A DNA stretch of 64,000 nt from Candidatus Sedimenticola sp. (ex Thyasira tokunagai). Its GTDB lineage: Bacteria; Pseudomonadota; Gammaproteobacteria; Chromatiales; Chromatiaceae. The notes below the pieces were generated by a model. It ran no database searches. It was not told where the DNA came from and was given only the letters and a program-made list of their open reading frames with translations. Location: contig CP134874.1 of assembly GCA_037318855.1 (NCBI GenBank), positions 3,224,598-3,288,597 of the forward strand, given 5' to 3'. The stretch's first letter is position 1; every line of letters begins with the position of its first letter. Positions 7,564 through 17,939 of this stretch are shown in pieces. A program made the position numbers and the translations under genes.

Positions 7564-9474
7564 CTATGCCGACATGCTCAGCATCAACTTATTGAGGCGG
7601 TGAACAAAGGATGCGGGGTCCTCCAGCTGACCACCCTCAGCCAATTTGGCCTGATCCAGCAGGATTTTAGCCAGATCCGTAAACAGATCCTCATCCTGCT
7701 CCTGGTCCATTTTCTCAACCAGGGGATGGGTTGGATTGAGCTCTAGAATCGGCTGAGAATCCGGCGCATCCTGTCCCATCTGCTTAAGAACCCGCTGCAG
7801 ATTGGCGCTCATGTCGTAATCGCCAACAACCAGACAGGCCGGAGACTCGGTCAGGCGATGGCTGATTTTCACCTCTTTGACCTGCCCATCAAGCGCAGCG
7901 CTGACACGATCAACCAGCCCCTTGTGCTCCTCGGCAACCTTCTCCTGGGCCTCCTTGTCCTCTTTATCTTCCAGCTCACCCAGATCCAACTGCCCCTTGG
8001 CAACTGACTGCATGTGCTTCTCTTTATAATCTGTCAGGTGGGATACCAACCACTCATCCACACGGTCGGTTAACAGTAGCACCTCCACATCCTTCTTCGT
8101 GAACACTTCGAGATGGGGACTGTTTTTTGCCGCCGCATAGCTATCGGCAGTGATAAAGTAGATCTTCTCCTGCTTTTCACTCATACGCCCGATATAGTCG
8201 TCCAGTGACACAGTCTCTTCCTTACCCTCTGACTTGGTAGTGGCAAAACGCAGCAGACCGGCGATCTTCTCCTTGTTGGCAAAATCTTCCGCCGGCCCCT
8301 CTTTCAGCACTCTGCCGAACTCTTTCCAGAACGTCTGGTACTTCTCACTATCGTTCTTGGCCATCTTCTCCAGCAGGGTGAGCACACGTTTCACACTGGC
8401 GGTACGGATAGAGTCAATCTTCCTGTCGTGCTGGAGAATTTCTCGGGAGACATTCAGCGGCAGGTCATCGGAATCGACCACACCCTTGACGAAACGCAGG
8501 TAGTGAGGCACCAGTTTATCCGCCTCATCCATAATAAAGACGCGACGCACATAGAGCTTCACTCCATGTTTCTGATCCCTCTCCCACATATCAAAGGGCG
8601 CCCGACCGGGAATGTAGAGCAATGAGCTGTACTCATTGGTGCCTTCAACCCGAGTGTGGACATGGGCCAGGGGGTCTTCAAAATCGTGGCCGATGAGCTT
8701 GTAGAACTCGTTGTACTCTTCCTCCTTGATTTCGGACTTATTGCGCATCCACAACGCAGTGCCCTTATTGACCTGCTCCCACTCGGGCTCCTTCTTCTCC
8801 TCACCCTCTTCCGGCTCACCCTGCTGCTCCTCCAGCATCTCGATCGGTATCGAGATATGGTCTGAAAATTTACTGATAATGGTGCGTAGACGGTAACCAT
8901 CGATGAACTCATCCTCATCTTCGCGCAGGTGCAGGGTGATATCGGTGCCACGCCCGGCCTTCTCTACCGTCTCGATGGTGTAGGCGCCCTCACCGCCCGA
9001 CTCCCAGCTGACGCCGTGTTCACTACCAAGTCCGGCACGACGGGTGACCAGCGTGACTTTATCGGCAACGATAAAGGCGGAGTAGAAACCAACACCGAAC
9101 TGTCCAATCAGCTGACTGTCCTGATTCTCATCGCTGTTGAGCGCCTCAAGAAACTTTCGCGTCCCGGAGCTGGCGATAGTACCAATGGTATCGGTGACCT
9201 CCTGGCGGCTCATACCAATGCCGTTATCGGAAATAGTGACTGTTCTCCGATCCTTATCAAACGAGACCTGAATCCGAATATTGGGATCCTCTTCCAGCAG
9301 GGCGTCATCGGTAAGTGCTTCAAAGCGCAGTTTCTCAGCTGCATCCGAAGCATTGGAGACCAGCTCTCGCAGAAAAATCTCCTTGTTGCTGTAAAGAGAA
9401 CGGATTACCAGATTCAACACCTGGCTTACTTCCGCCTGAAATTCCAGAGTCTCCTTGTGAGCATCAACCGTCAT
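7564..9474 (-). CDS. htpG: Molecular chaperone HtpG (Hsp90)
   Basis: This 636-residue Hsp90 family protein is a cytoplasmic ATP-dependent chaperone. The N-terminal GHKL ATPase carries the LVSNASDA motif near residues 38-45, then DNGIGM and GQFGVGFYSAF. The middle domain contains the NVSREILQ segment, and the C-terminal dimerisation domain ends HRLNKLMLSMSA. The charged linker contains a short acidic EGEEKKEPE stretch. ATG 9474 (MTVDAHKETLEFQAEV) is preferred over upstream starts because it matches family N-termini and has GGGAGG about 10 bases upstream. It is divergent from pgm. Confidence 0.97.
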   Translation of the reverse strand: MTVDAHKETLEFQAEVSQVLNLVIRSLYSNKEIFLRELVSNASDAAEKLRFEALTDDALLEEDPNIRIQVSFDKDRRTVTISDNGIGMSRQEVTDTIGTIASSGTRKFLEALNSDENQDSQLIGQFGVGFYSAFIVADKVTLVTRRAGLGSEHGVSWESGGEGAYTIETVEKAGRGTDITLHLREDEDEFIDGYRLRTIISKFSDHISIPIEMLEEQQGEPEEGEEKKEPEWEQVNKGTALWMRNKSEIKEEEYNEFYKLIGHDFEDPLAHVHTRVEGTNEYSSLLYIPGRAPFDMWERDQKHGVKLYVRRVFIMDEADKLVPHYLRFVKGVVDSDDLPLNVSREILQHDRKIDSIRTASVKRVLTLLEKMAKNDSEKYQTFWKEFGRVLKEGPAEDFANKEKIAGLLRFATTKSEGKEETVSLDDYIGRMSEKQEKIYFITADSYAAAKNSPHLEVFTKKDVEVLLLTDRVDEWLVSHLTDYKEKHMQSVAKGQLDLGELEDKEDKEAQEKVAEEHKGLVDRVSAALDGQVKEVKISHRLTESPACLVVGDYDMSANLQRVLKQMGQDAPDSQPILELNPTHPLVEKMDQEQDEDLFTDLAKILLDQAKLAEGGQLEDPASFVHRLNKLMLSMSA

Positions 9475-9603
9475 GATTTCGTCGCCTCCCGGGCTAGCTA
9501 TATATATAATGAGATCTATTACTTGCACCAGATCCCCACGAACCCCATGGGAATCACAATCCATCGATAATGGGGTTTATTACGGAATATTCAAGGTTAA
9601 TAG

Positions 9604-11244
<1,641 letters not shown>

Positions 11245-11484
11245 TGGGACACCCAGCTTTATCGCTAATCACTCCATCTTTAAAGCAGGGATCCAGCGGG
11301 CCAACAACCAATTTAAATGAATTTATCGCCTATTCCTTTGATTCATTTAATCTTTCTTTGATGTTTATCATCTTTTGGGGTTACAATCCGAGAATATGAT
11401 CACATTTAGCGGCTAGCAAGCACGCTATTTCCTGGTTGCGCTAAGTGTGCATAACCAGTACTAACAACAGGACGTTTAAGCTCA

Positions 11485-12363
11485 ATGAGTAACAAGATAA
11501 CAAAATCGCTTGTATATTTCGTCTCACTCATCACTCTGTTGCTTGGTCAGTCCGCATTCGCCGCCTACATCCATCATGATATGACCGCACTGGGGGACCA
11601 GGTAAACTTCAATAGCGGTGGGGATCTCTCTGCAGTCGCTTATGTCCCCACTACTAGCGAAGGTAGTGGCTCGGGCGTATTCCCGTCATTCCTTAAGCTC
11701 GGAAGCATCAATAAGAATAGCCCCTACAAAGGTGCGCCGTACAACGGCGGCGTTACCGAAGGCTACAACTCGAACAATATCGACAGAAATGGCGACATGT
11801 ACCAGGATGCCAACAATTCGGCCACCCACACCCATGCTCTGTTGCTGGCTGATATCCCCACGGTAAAGATTGGCAACAGGGACTATATCGAGGTACTCCT
11901 GGATGTCAATGAACCCAACGGCGGTGATCCCTTTCTGGCAATCAACGATATACGCCTCTACTCCCATGAAGACCCCACCCTGAGCGGCTATGACGACGCC
12001 GCAAAAACCCTTGGTGGTGTAACAGCAGCGTGGGACATGGATGGGTATGGCGATGACCACGACTTACTCCTCGACTACAGCCACTACTCTGGCAGCGGCA
12101 ACCCCGACATGGTTCTGCTGATTGACAGCAGCCTCTTCACTGGTGGCGACTATGTCTCCCTGTTCATGAGGGCTGGTATCGAGAACATCAACAACCAGGG
12201 TGACCACGAGTCCGGATTTGAGGAATGGGGCATCGGAGCTGATGGCGTACCCTTTACCATCACCCCGCCGAAAGCAGTACCTGTGCCTGCATCTGCTCTG
12301 CTGTTCGGCTCTGCGCTCCTGGGATTCATGGGCTTGCGGCGGCGCCTGAGCAGAACTGCATAG
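11485..12363 (+). CDS. PEP-CTERM-anchored secreted protein of unknown function
   Basis: This 292-residue protein has an N-terminal signal peptide (about residues 1-27, cleavage likely after QSAFA). Its C-terminal sorting region begins VPVPASALLFGSALLG and ends in an Arg cluster (GLRRRLSR). That tripartite tail is the PEP-CTERM type cleaved by exosortase, known in proteobacteria that make exopolysaccharide. The body (about 30-260) has many Gly, Asp and Asn and is probably beta-rich; I recognise no enzyme domain. No exosortase gene lies in the window. A strong terminator follows at 12402. Confidence 0.85.
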   Translation: MSNKITKSLVYFVSLITLLLGQSAFAAYIHHDMTALGDQVNFNSGGDLSAVAYVPTTSEGSGSGVFPSFLKLGSINKNSPYKGAPYNGGVTEGYNSNNIDRNGDMYQDANNSATHTHALLLADIPTVKIGNRDYIEVLLDVNEPNGGDPFLAINDIRLYSHEDPTLSGYDDAAKTLGGVTAAWDMDGYGDDHDLLLDYSHYSGSGNPDMVLLIDSSLFTGGDYVSLFMRAGIENINNQGDHESGFEEWGIGADGVPFTITPPKAVPVPASALLFGSALLGFMGLRRRLSRTA

Positions 12364-12401
12364 AGAGCCTCGACCGAACCGAGTAGCCCAAGATACAATC
12401 G

Positions 12402-12431
12402 CCGGATGGTTGAAAAACCATCCGGTTTTTT
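12402..12431 (+). terminator. Rho-independent terminator after PEP-CTERM gene
   Basis: A 10-bp perfect stem CCGGATGGTT/AACCATCCGG with a GAAA loop is followed by six T. It ends the PEP-CTERM transcript about 40 bases past the stop. Confidence 0.92.
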
Positions 12432-12506
12432 GTTGCATATACCAATCCAGGCAGACAATATGTGTAGGCAAATGACCAGCCAGATCACCACTGGAGACTA
12501 AGGCCG

Positions 12507-13469
12507 GTGACAAAACGAACTCCAGGCAGCTGGGCAGGTCGCCTCTGCGCGCTCTCAATCATCTCTCTTGCAACCATTGGCACTACTGTACCTGCCGCAA
12601 CGCCTCTCCACAGCAGCACGAAAAGCCCTACAGATAATCCAGCAGGGTACGAGCCTGAGATGGTACTGATACCCGCTGGCAGCTCCCGTGTTGGCTCAAA
12701 CAGTGGCGCCAACAATGAGAAACCTGTGCATCGCGTGACCCTGCCAGCTTTCGAAATCTCCAAACACGAGATAACCCGGGGACAGTTTGCCGCTTTCGTA
12801 GCAGAAACCGGCCACATCACCGATGCCGAGAAAAACTCCGGCGGCAGAGAGGGTTGCTACGCCTACCGGGGAAGGAGTAACTTCGGCTGGACGCGGGGTA
12901 TGGACTGGCGCTTTCCCGGCTATGACCAGGACGACAACCATCCTGTAGTCTGTGTCAGCCATAATGATGCCATTGCCTATACGGAGTGGCTGAGCAATAA
13001 AACAGGAAAGCACTACCGGCTACCCTCAGAGTCGCAGTGGGAGTATGTCGCACGTGCCGGAAGTACAGACAAGTACAGCTTTGGCAATGACGAAGAGGAG
13101 CTGTGCCTTCACTCCAACAGCGCAGACACCACCCTGAAAGAGAGGCTTCCAGGGTGGGATTGGGAAGCCATAGCATGCAAAGACGGCACGGTATACACCG
13201 CCCCTGTAGGCAGTTACCTTGTAAATCCGTATGGCCTACATGACATGCATGGCAATGTCTGGGAGTGGGCTGGAGATTGCTGGCACGATACCTATGAAGG
13301 AGCACCAAGAGATGGCACGGCAAGGCTCACAGGCAATTGCAGACACCACGTCGTGCGTGGCGGTGCCTGGGACAGCGATAAATCCCAGCTTCGCCCAACC
13401 AGCCGCAGCTGGATGGCCGTCACTGCACGAAGTTATGGACTAGGCTTTCGGGTACTCAGGGAACGCTAG
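12507..13469 (+). CDS. Secreted FGE/SUMF1-fold protein, paralogue 1
   Basis: This 320-residue protein starts at GTG 12507 (GGAG about 12 bases upstream) with a signal peptide of about 30 residues. The rest is one SUMF1/formylglycine-generating-enzyme domain: MVLIPAGSSRVGS, PVHRVTLPAFEISKHEITRGQF, RLPSESQWEYVARAG, GLHDMHGNVWEW and a terminal GFRVLRER. True FGE enzymes carry two cysteines after the VRGGSF region. Here that region reads VRGGAWDSDKSQLRP and has none, so sulfatase activation is unlikely. A binding or structural role in the periplasm is more plausible. It forms a tandem pair with the next gene. Confidence 0.85.
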   Translation: MTKRTPGSWAGRLCALSIISLATIGTTVPAATPLHSSTKSPTDNPAGYEPEMVLIPAGSSRVGSNSGANNEKPVHRVTLPAFEISKHEITRGQFAAFVAETGHITDAEKNSGGREGCYAYRGRSNFGWTRGMDWRFPGYDQDDNHPVVCVSHNDAIAYTEWLSNKTGKHYRLPSESQWEYVARAGSTDKYSFGNDEEELCLHSNSADTTLKERLPGWDWEAIACKDGTVYTAPVGSYLVNPYGLHDMHGNVWEWAGDCWHDTYEGAPRDGTARLTGNCRHHVVRGGAWDSDKSQLRPTSRSWMAVTARSYGLGFRVLRER

Positions 13470-13717
13470 AATGAGCAAACTCTCTCACAATCCAGGGACC
13501 ACCATAGTAAAGCAGCGCGAGCAAACCCATACCAGATATACATCCACATGAGAGGATTTTCTCCCCCCGGCCTCTCTCCTTGATAAGGTATGAATTATAG
13601 TGAACGAGCGCACCACCCTGAAACCGGCAATCATTCAATAACTCATTCACCAATCTCCACTCTCCTAATAATTCAATAACCACCCTTGCCAGGAAGCAGG
13701 ATATTCCAGAGGATCCA

Positions 13718-14644
13718 ATGCTCAAAAAAAATCAACAATCCAGGAGAATATACAGCTATACCCTCTACAGTGCCTTGCTCACCCTCTCTTGCAACCTGTC
13801 ACAGGCAGCAACACTCACTGATTTTGAGCCGGAGATGGTGAAGATCCCCGGCGGTAGCGCCCGTATGGGTTCTAACAGCGGTGACAGGGATGAGAAACCT
13901 GTACACAGAGTAACCTTGCCCCCATTTGAGCTCTCCAAACATGAGGTGACCAGAGGCCAGTTTGCGATATTTGTCGAGGAGACCGGCTATCGCACCGATG
14001 CGGAGAAAAATAGTGGTGATAAAAAGGGGTGCTTCGCATATCGGGGGGGCACCAGTTTTGGCTGGGTACGGGGGATGAACTGGCGCTATGCCGGTTTTGA
14101 CCAGAGAAACAACCATCCCGTTGTCTGTGTAAGCCACAACGACGCCCTGGCCTACATAGACTGGCTCAGCAACAAGACGGGCAAAAGCTACCGTCTACCA
14201 TCAGAATCAGAGTGGGAGTATGCAGTACGTGGTGGCAGCAATGACAGATACAGCTTTGGCAACGATGAGGAGGAGCTCTGCCTCCACGCCAATGGAGCGG
14301 ATGCCACCGTAAAAGGAAAGATATCCAGCTGGCAATGGGAAATAATGAGCTGCACAGATGGTTATGCTTTCACCGCACCAGTGGGCAGCCTAGGTGTAAA
14401 TCCTTTTGGATTACATGATATGCACGGCAATGTCTGGGAGTGGACCGATGACTGCTGGAATGACAATTACGAGGAAGCGCCAAGAGACGGCTCCGCGTGG
14501 CAGAATGGAGATTGCCGTCGCGGAGTGGTTCGTGGCGGCTCCTGGAGCAGCATACCGAAGAGACTCCGCCCCTCTAATCGTGGGTGGAACTATCGTAACC
14601 ATCGGTACGCTTTTCAGGGCTTCCGTATAGCCAGGGAATATTAG
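13718..14644 (+). CDS. Secreted FGE/SUMF1-fold protein, paralogue 2
   Basis: This 308-residue close paralogue of the preceding gene clearly arose by duplication. It has a signal peptide of about 30 residues ending near SQAA, then the same motif order: MVKIPGGSARMGS, VHRVTLPPFELSKHEVTRGQF, RLPSESEWEYAVRGG, GLHDMHGNVWEW and GFRIAREY. The position of the FGE catalytic cysteine pair reads VRGGSWSSIPKRLRP, again with no cysteine. Several other cysteines are shared between the paralogues and could form structural disulfides. ATG 13718 has AGAGGA just upstream. The 248-base gap between the paralogues holds no recognisable gene. Confidence 0.85.
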   Translation: MLKKNQQSRRIYSYTLYSALLTLSCNLSQAATLTDFEPEMVKIPGGSARMGSNSGDRDEKPVHRVTLPPFELSKHEVTRGQFAIFVEETGYRTDAEKNSGDKKGCFAYRGGTSFGWVRGMNWRYAGFDQRNNHPVVCVSHNDALAYIDWLSNKTGKSYRLPSESEWEYAVRGGSNDRYSFGNDEEELCLHANGADATVKGKISSWQWEIMSCTDGYAFTAPVGSLGVNPFGLHDMHGNVWEWTDDCWNDNYEEAPRDGSAWQNGDCRRGVVRGGSWSSIPKRLRPSNRGWNYRNHRYAFQGFRIAREY

Positions 14645-14910
14645 GGAGCTGACAGGAATGCTACTTACTTAAGCTAAAATCGGGATCACAGAGAACGCAG
14701 AGAAGCACAAAGAACACAGAGTGATTATGAAGGTTACCAAGCATTCTGTCTGAGATGATGATTCGCAGTGAGTGATAAAACAGGCTTGTCAGCGAATTTA
14801 TATAAAACCCCCTGTCAGGAAGTTCCATGCAAACAGAACCTTTTCTCTGCGCACTCTGCGGTTCTCTGTGTCCTCTGCGTTCCTAAGTAAGTGCCATTCG
14901 GAGCTGTCAG
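14645..14910. repeat. MITE-like palindromic element with ACAGAG-type motif
   Basis: Terminal arms at 14650-14671 and 14884-14909 are inverted repeats (TGACAG..GAATG..ACTTACTTA, with a 4-base gap). Just inside each lie inverted purine-rich tracts of the type CACAGAGAACGCAGAG (left about 14686-14735, right about 14840-14882). Single copies of the tract also occur at about 23230-23262, 26252-26295 and 48358-48378. No gene is visible inside. Confidence 0.7.
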
Positions 14911-14922
14911 AAAATTTTAAGT

Positions 14923-15068
14923 GGCTATACACAATAATCCTGAAGCCAATCTCGACAGCGATAAAATAACGTTTGTAGGGGCGAACTCGTTCGCGATCAG
15001 CTCCGTGGCATACTCTTCGCGAACAAGTTCGCTCCTACACCGCAGTCACGGGACTGTTGTGGATAGCG
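14923..15068. repeat. REP-like composite palindrome, copy 2
   Basis: This is the second copy of the element at 3502-3650. The inner hairpin pairs GCGAACTCGTTCGCGA (14981-14996) with TCGCGAACAAGTTCGC near 15017-15032. The flanking motif ACAATAATCCTGAAG is conserved on the left, with a weaker complement on the right (to about 15068). Confidence 0.75.
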
Positions 15069-15074
15069 ATTAGA

Positions 15075-15134
15075 TTTTAAACGCCGATATTGTCCAGGCT
15101 GAGTAGATAGCAATCGCTAATGACTTGCTCAGAG
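15075..15134. repeat. Interspersed repeat fragment (shared with 5844-5904)
   Basis: It aligns with 5844-5904 from ACGCCGATATTG to AATGACTTGCTCAGAGG, with scattered mismatches. It abuts the REP copy and lies upstream of ppsA. Confidence 0.6.
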
Positions 15135-15280
15135 GCCCCTTAATCTGGGCCAAAATACGGCCTAACTCCCTCTCCCACAAAAAATATTTATTGGGGGATG
15201 ACCTCGCATTGCACAATTCCCACAAAAACCCTACCATTCCACCGCACCCAACCACCCAACCAGACCGTTTGAGGAAAAAA

Positions 15281-17644
15281 ATGAACAACTATGTCCAGTG
15301 GCTAAGCGACCTGGGGATGTCCGATGTTGAGAGCGTCGGTGGCAAAAACGCATCCCTCGGCGAGATGATTCAAAATCTCACAAAGCTAGGAGTGCAGGTT
15401 CCCGGGGGGTTCGCCACCACGGCCTATGCCTATCGGGAGTATCTCGCCACTGATGGTCTGGCGGACCGTATCAACACAGCACTGGACGCGCTGGATGTAG
15501 ATGATGTCAAAGCACTGGCGGTAACCGGTGCCGAGATTCGCCAATGGATTATGGACACACCATTCCAACCAGCGCTGAATCAAGCAATCGATGAGGCCTA
15601 CAGCGCACTCATCGAGGAGTATGGTGATCAGGTCACCTGGGCGGTACGCTCCTCCGCTACGGCGGAAGATCTGCCGGATGCCTCTTTTGCAGGACAACAG
15701 GAGACTTTCCTCAACGTCCTCGGCCTCGACAACATCAAACAGCAGATTCACGAAGTATTTGCCTCTCTCTTCAATGACCGCGCCATCGCCTACCGCGAGC
15801 ACCAGGGCTTTGAACACAGTCTGGTCGCGCTCTCCGCCGGCATCCAGAAAATGATCCGCTCAGACATCGGTGCCTCCGGTGTCGCCTTCACCCTCGACAC
15901 TGAGTCCGGCTTTCGTGATGCGGTCTTTATCACCTCCAGCTACGGCCTGGGTGAGATGGTGGTTCAGGGTGCTGTCAACCCTGATGAGTTCTACGTTCAT
16001 AAGCCGACTCTGGCAGCGGGCCGCCCCGCCGTAGTGCGCCGCAACGTGGGCCACAAAGCGATAAAAATGATCTACAGCAGCGACGGCGACAGCCCGGTGA
16101 AGATCGTCGATGTAGATGAGGCGGATACCCACAAATTCTCCATCACCGACTCCGAGTGTGAGGAGTTGGCCCGTCAGGCTGTCATCATTGAGAAACACTA
16201 CGGCCGCCCAATGGATATTGAGTGGGCTCGTGACGGTCTCGACGACCGCCTCTATATCGTTCAGGCGCGCCCCGAGACGGTACAGAGCCGTGCCGGAAAT
16301 ATCATGGAGCGTTACGAGATCAAGCAGCGCGGCAAAGTGATCACAGAGGGCCGCTCGATCGGTTCACGCATCGGTGCCGGTACCGCCAAAGTGATTAAAA
16401 GCCTGGATGATATGGACCAGATCCAGCCCGGTGATGTGTTGGTGACCGACATGACCGATCCTGACTGGGAACCGATCATGAAGCGCGCCTCCGCCATCGT
16501 CACCAACCGTGGTGGTCGTACCTGCCATGCCGCCATTATCGCCCGCGAATTGGGAGTACCGGCGGTGGTAGGCACCAACGATGCCACCCGCAAGATCAAG
16601 ACCGGCCACGAAGTCACCGTCTCCTGTGCCGAGGGTGACACCGGCTTTATCTACGAGGATATTCTCGACTTCGAGTACAAGGAGATCGTGCTCGATGCCA
16701 TGCCGAAGATCCCCACCAAAATCATGATGAATGTGGGTAACCCGGATCGTGCCTTCGACTTTGCCTCCACCCCCAACGCCGGTATCGGTCTGGCGCGGAT
16801 GGAGTTTGTCATCAATAACATGATCGGTATTCATCCCCAGGCACTGTTGGAGTACGACAGCCTGCCGCATGGCCTGAAAGAGGAGATTGCACCGCGTATC
16901 GCCGCTTACAAAAGCCCGGAAGATTTTTACATCTCAAAGATTGCCGAGGGGGTTTCCACACTGGCGGCGGCCTTCACACCGGGCCCTGTCATCGTGCGCA
17001 TGTCCGACTTCAAGTCCAACGAGTACGCCAATCTGATTGGCGGCCCCCGCTATGAGCCGGAGGAGGAGAACCCGATGATCGGCTTCCGTGGCGCTGCCCG
17101 TTATATTTCGCAGAGCTTCAAGCCCTGCTGGGAGATGGAGTGCAAGGCACTGAAATATGTCCGTGAGGAGATGGGCTTCACCAATATCGAGATCATGATC
17201 CCCTTCGTTCGTACTCTGGATGAGGCCAAAAGTGTTGTAGAAGCGCTGGCGGCCAATGGTCTGGTACGCGGCGAGAACGGACTACGGCTGATTATGATGT
17301 GCGAACTCCCCTCTAATGCCGTACTGGCGGATGAGTTCCTCGAGTACTTCGACGGTTTCTCCATCGGCTCAAACGACATGACTCAGCTTACTCTCGGTCT
17401 CGATCGTGACTCCAGCCTCATCGCCAAGAGCTTCGATGAACGCGACCCGGCGGTTAAGAAAATGCTGAGCATGGCAATCTACGCCTGTAAGGCGAAGGGT
17501 AAATATGTCGGCATCTGCGGCCAGGGCCCTTCTGATCACCCCGACCTGGCGAAGTGGCTGCTTGAACAGGGCATCAGCAGCGTCTCCCTCAACCCGGATA
17601 CGGTTGTCGATACCTGGCTATTTATGGCCGGGCAGAAAGCCTGA
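15281..17644 (+). CDS. ppsA: Phosphoenolpyruvate synthase
   Basis: This 787-residue enzyme (E. coli PpsA is 792) converts pyruvate + ATP + water to PEP + AMP + phosphate in gluconeogenesis. The N-terminal PPDK-type nucleotide-binding domain begins [10 protein letters not shown]. The swivelling phosphohistidine domain has GGRTCHAAI with the His near residue 415. The C-terminal TIM-barrel carries [19 protein letters not shown] and the catalytic-Cys region [14 protein letters not shown] 15281 is preferred over upstream starts because GAGG lies 6-9 bases before it and [12 protein letters not shown] matches family N-termini. ppdK, six genes on, offers a second pyruvate-PEP route. Confidence 0.96.
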   Translation: MNNYVQWLSDLGMSDVESVGGKNASLGEMIQNLTKLGVQVPGGFATTAYAYREYLATDGLADRINTALDALDVDDVKALAVTGAEIRQWIMDTPFQPALNQAIDEAYSALIEEYGDQVTWAVRSSATAEDLPDASFAGQQETFLNVLGLDNIKQQIHEVFASLFNDRAIAYREHQGFEHSLVALSAGIQKMIRSDIGASGVAFTLDTESGFRDAVFITSSYGLGEMVVQGAVNPDEFYVHKPTLAAGRPAVVRRNVGHKAIKMIYSSDGDSPVKIVDVDEADTHKFSITDSECEELARQAVIIEKHYGRPMDIEWARDGLDDRLYIVQARPETVQSRAGNIMERYEIKQRGKVITEGRSIGSRIGAGTAKVIKSLDDMDQIQPGDVLVTDMTDPDWEPIMKRASAIVTNRGGRTCHAAIIARELGVPAVVGTNDATRKIKTGHEVTVSCAEGDTGFIYEDILDFEYKEIVLDAMPKIPTKIMMNVGNPDRAFDFASTPNAGIGLARMEFVINNMIGIHPQALLEYDSLPHGLKEEIAPRIAAYKSPEDFYISKIAEGVSTLAAAFTPGPVIVRMSDFKSNEYANLIGGPRYEPEEENPMIGFRGAARYISQSFKPCWEMECKALKYVREEMGFTNIEIMIPFVRTLDEAKSVVEALAANGLVRGENGLRLIMMCELPSNAVLADEFLEYFDGFSIGSNDMTQLTLGLDRDSSLIAKSFDERDPAVKKMLSMAIYACKAKGKYVGICGQGPSDHPDLAKWLLEQGISSVSLNPDTVVDTWLFMAGQKA

Positions 17645-17686
17645 CCAACACTCTCCTACCCTAACCTCCTCCTTCGCAGGAAGGAG

Positions 17687-17789
17687 CCCCCTCGCCCCCT
17701 CGGGGGGAGGGTTGGGGTGAGGGGGATCAATAGGTACCTCATTGATTTAATACACCCTCATCCTAGCCTTCTCCCTCGTAGGGAGAAGG
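17687..17789. repeat. Two GC-rich hairpins downstream of ppsA
   Basis: Arms 17687-17698 and 17714-17725 (CCCCCTCGCCCC type) form one hairpin; 17767-17776 and 17780-17789 (CCTTCTCCCT type, three-base loop) form a second. Neither has a proper T-tract, so they are more likely interspersed repeats or processing/stabilising structures than a classical terminator. The rest of the 295-base gap shows no gene. Confidence 0.6.
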
Positions 17790-17939
17790 GACTGGTTCCT
17801 TTATAACACCTTCCCACAACAATCCTCATCATATAACCCTCACTTTCATAAGCTCATTCCACACTGGATTTGGGTGTAGAATCACACCATCAAAATCAGA
17901 CTGGGCCAAATGCCCGGCAACCTTTTCTAGGAGAGAGCA

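Noticed and set aside
13456..13725. 89-codon minus-strand frame between the SUMF1-fold paralogues
   Set aside because: It overlaps the ends of both clear plus-strand genes and has no recognisable domain.
12507..14644. True formylglycine-generating enzymes
   Set aside because: The fold is right, but the catalytic cysteine pair after the VRGG motif is missing in both paralogues and no sulfatase gene is near.
14645..15140. Possible CRISPR-like repeat tract
   Set aside because: Repeats here are inverted and of several different families; there are no regularly spaced direct repeats, and no cas genes are in the window.
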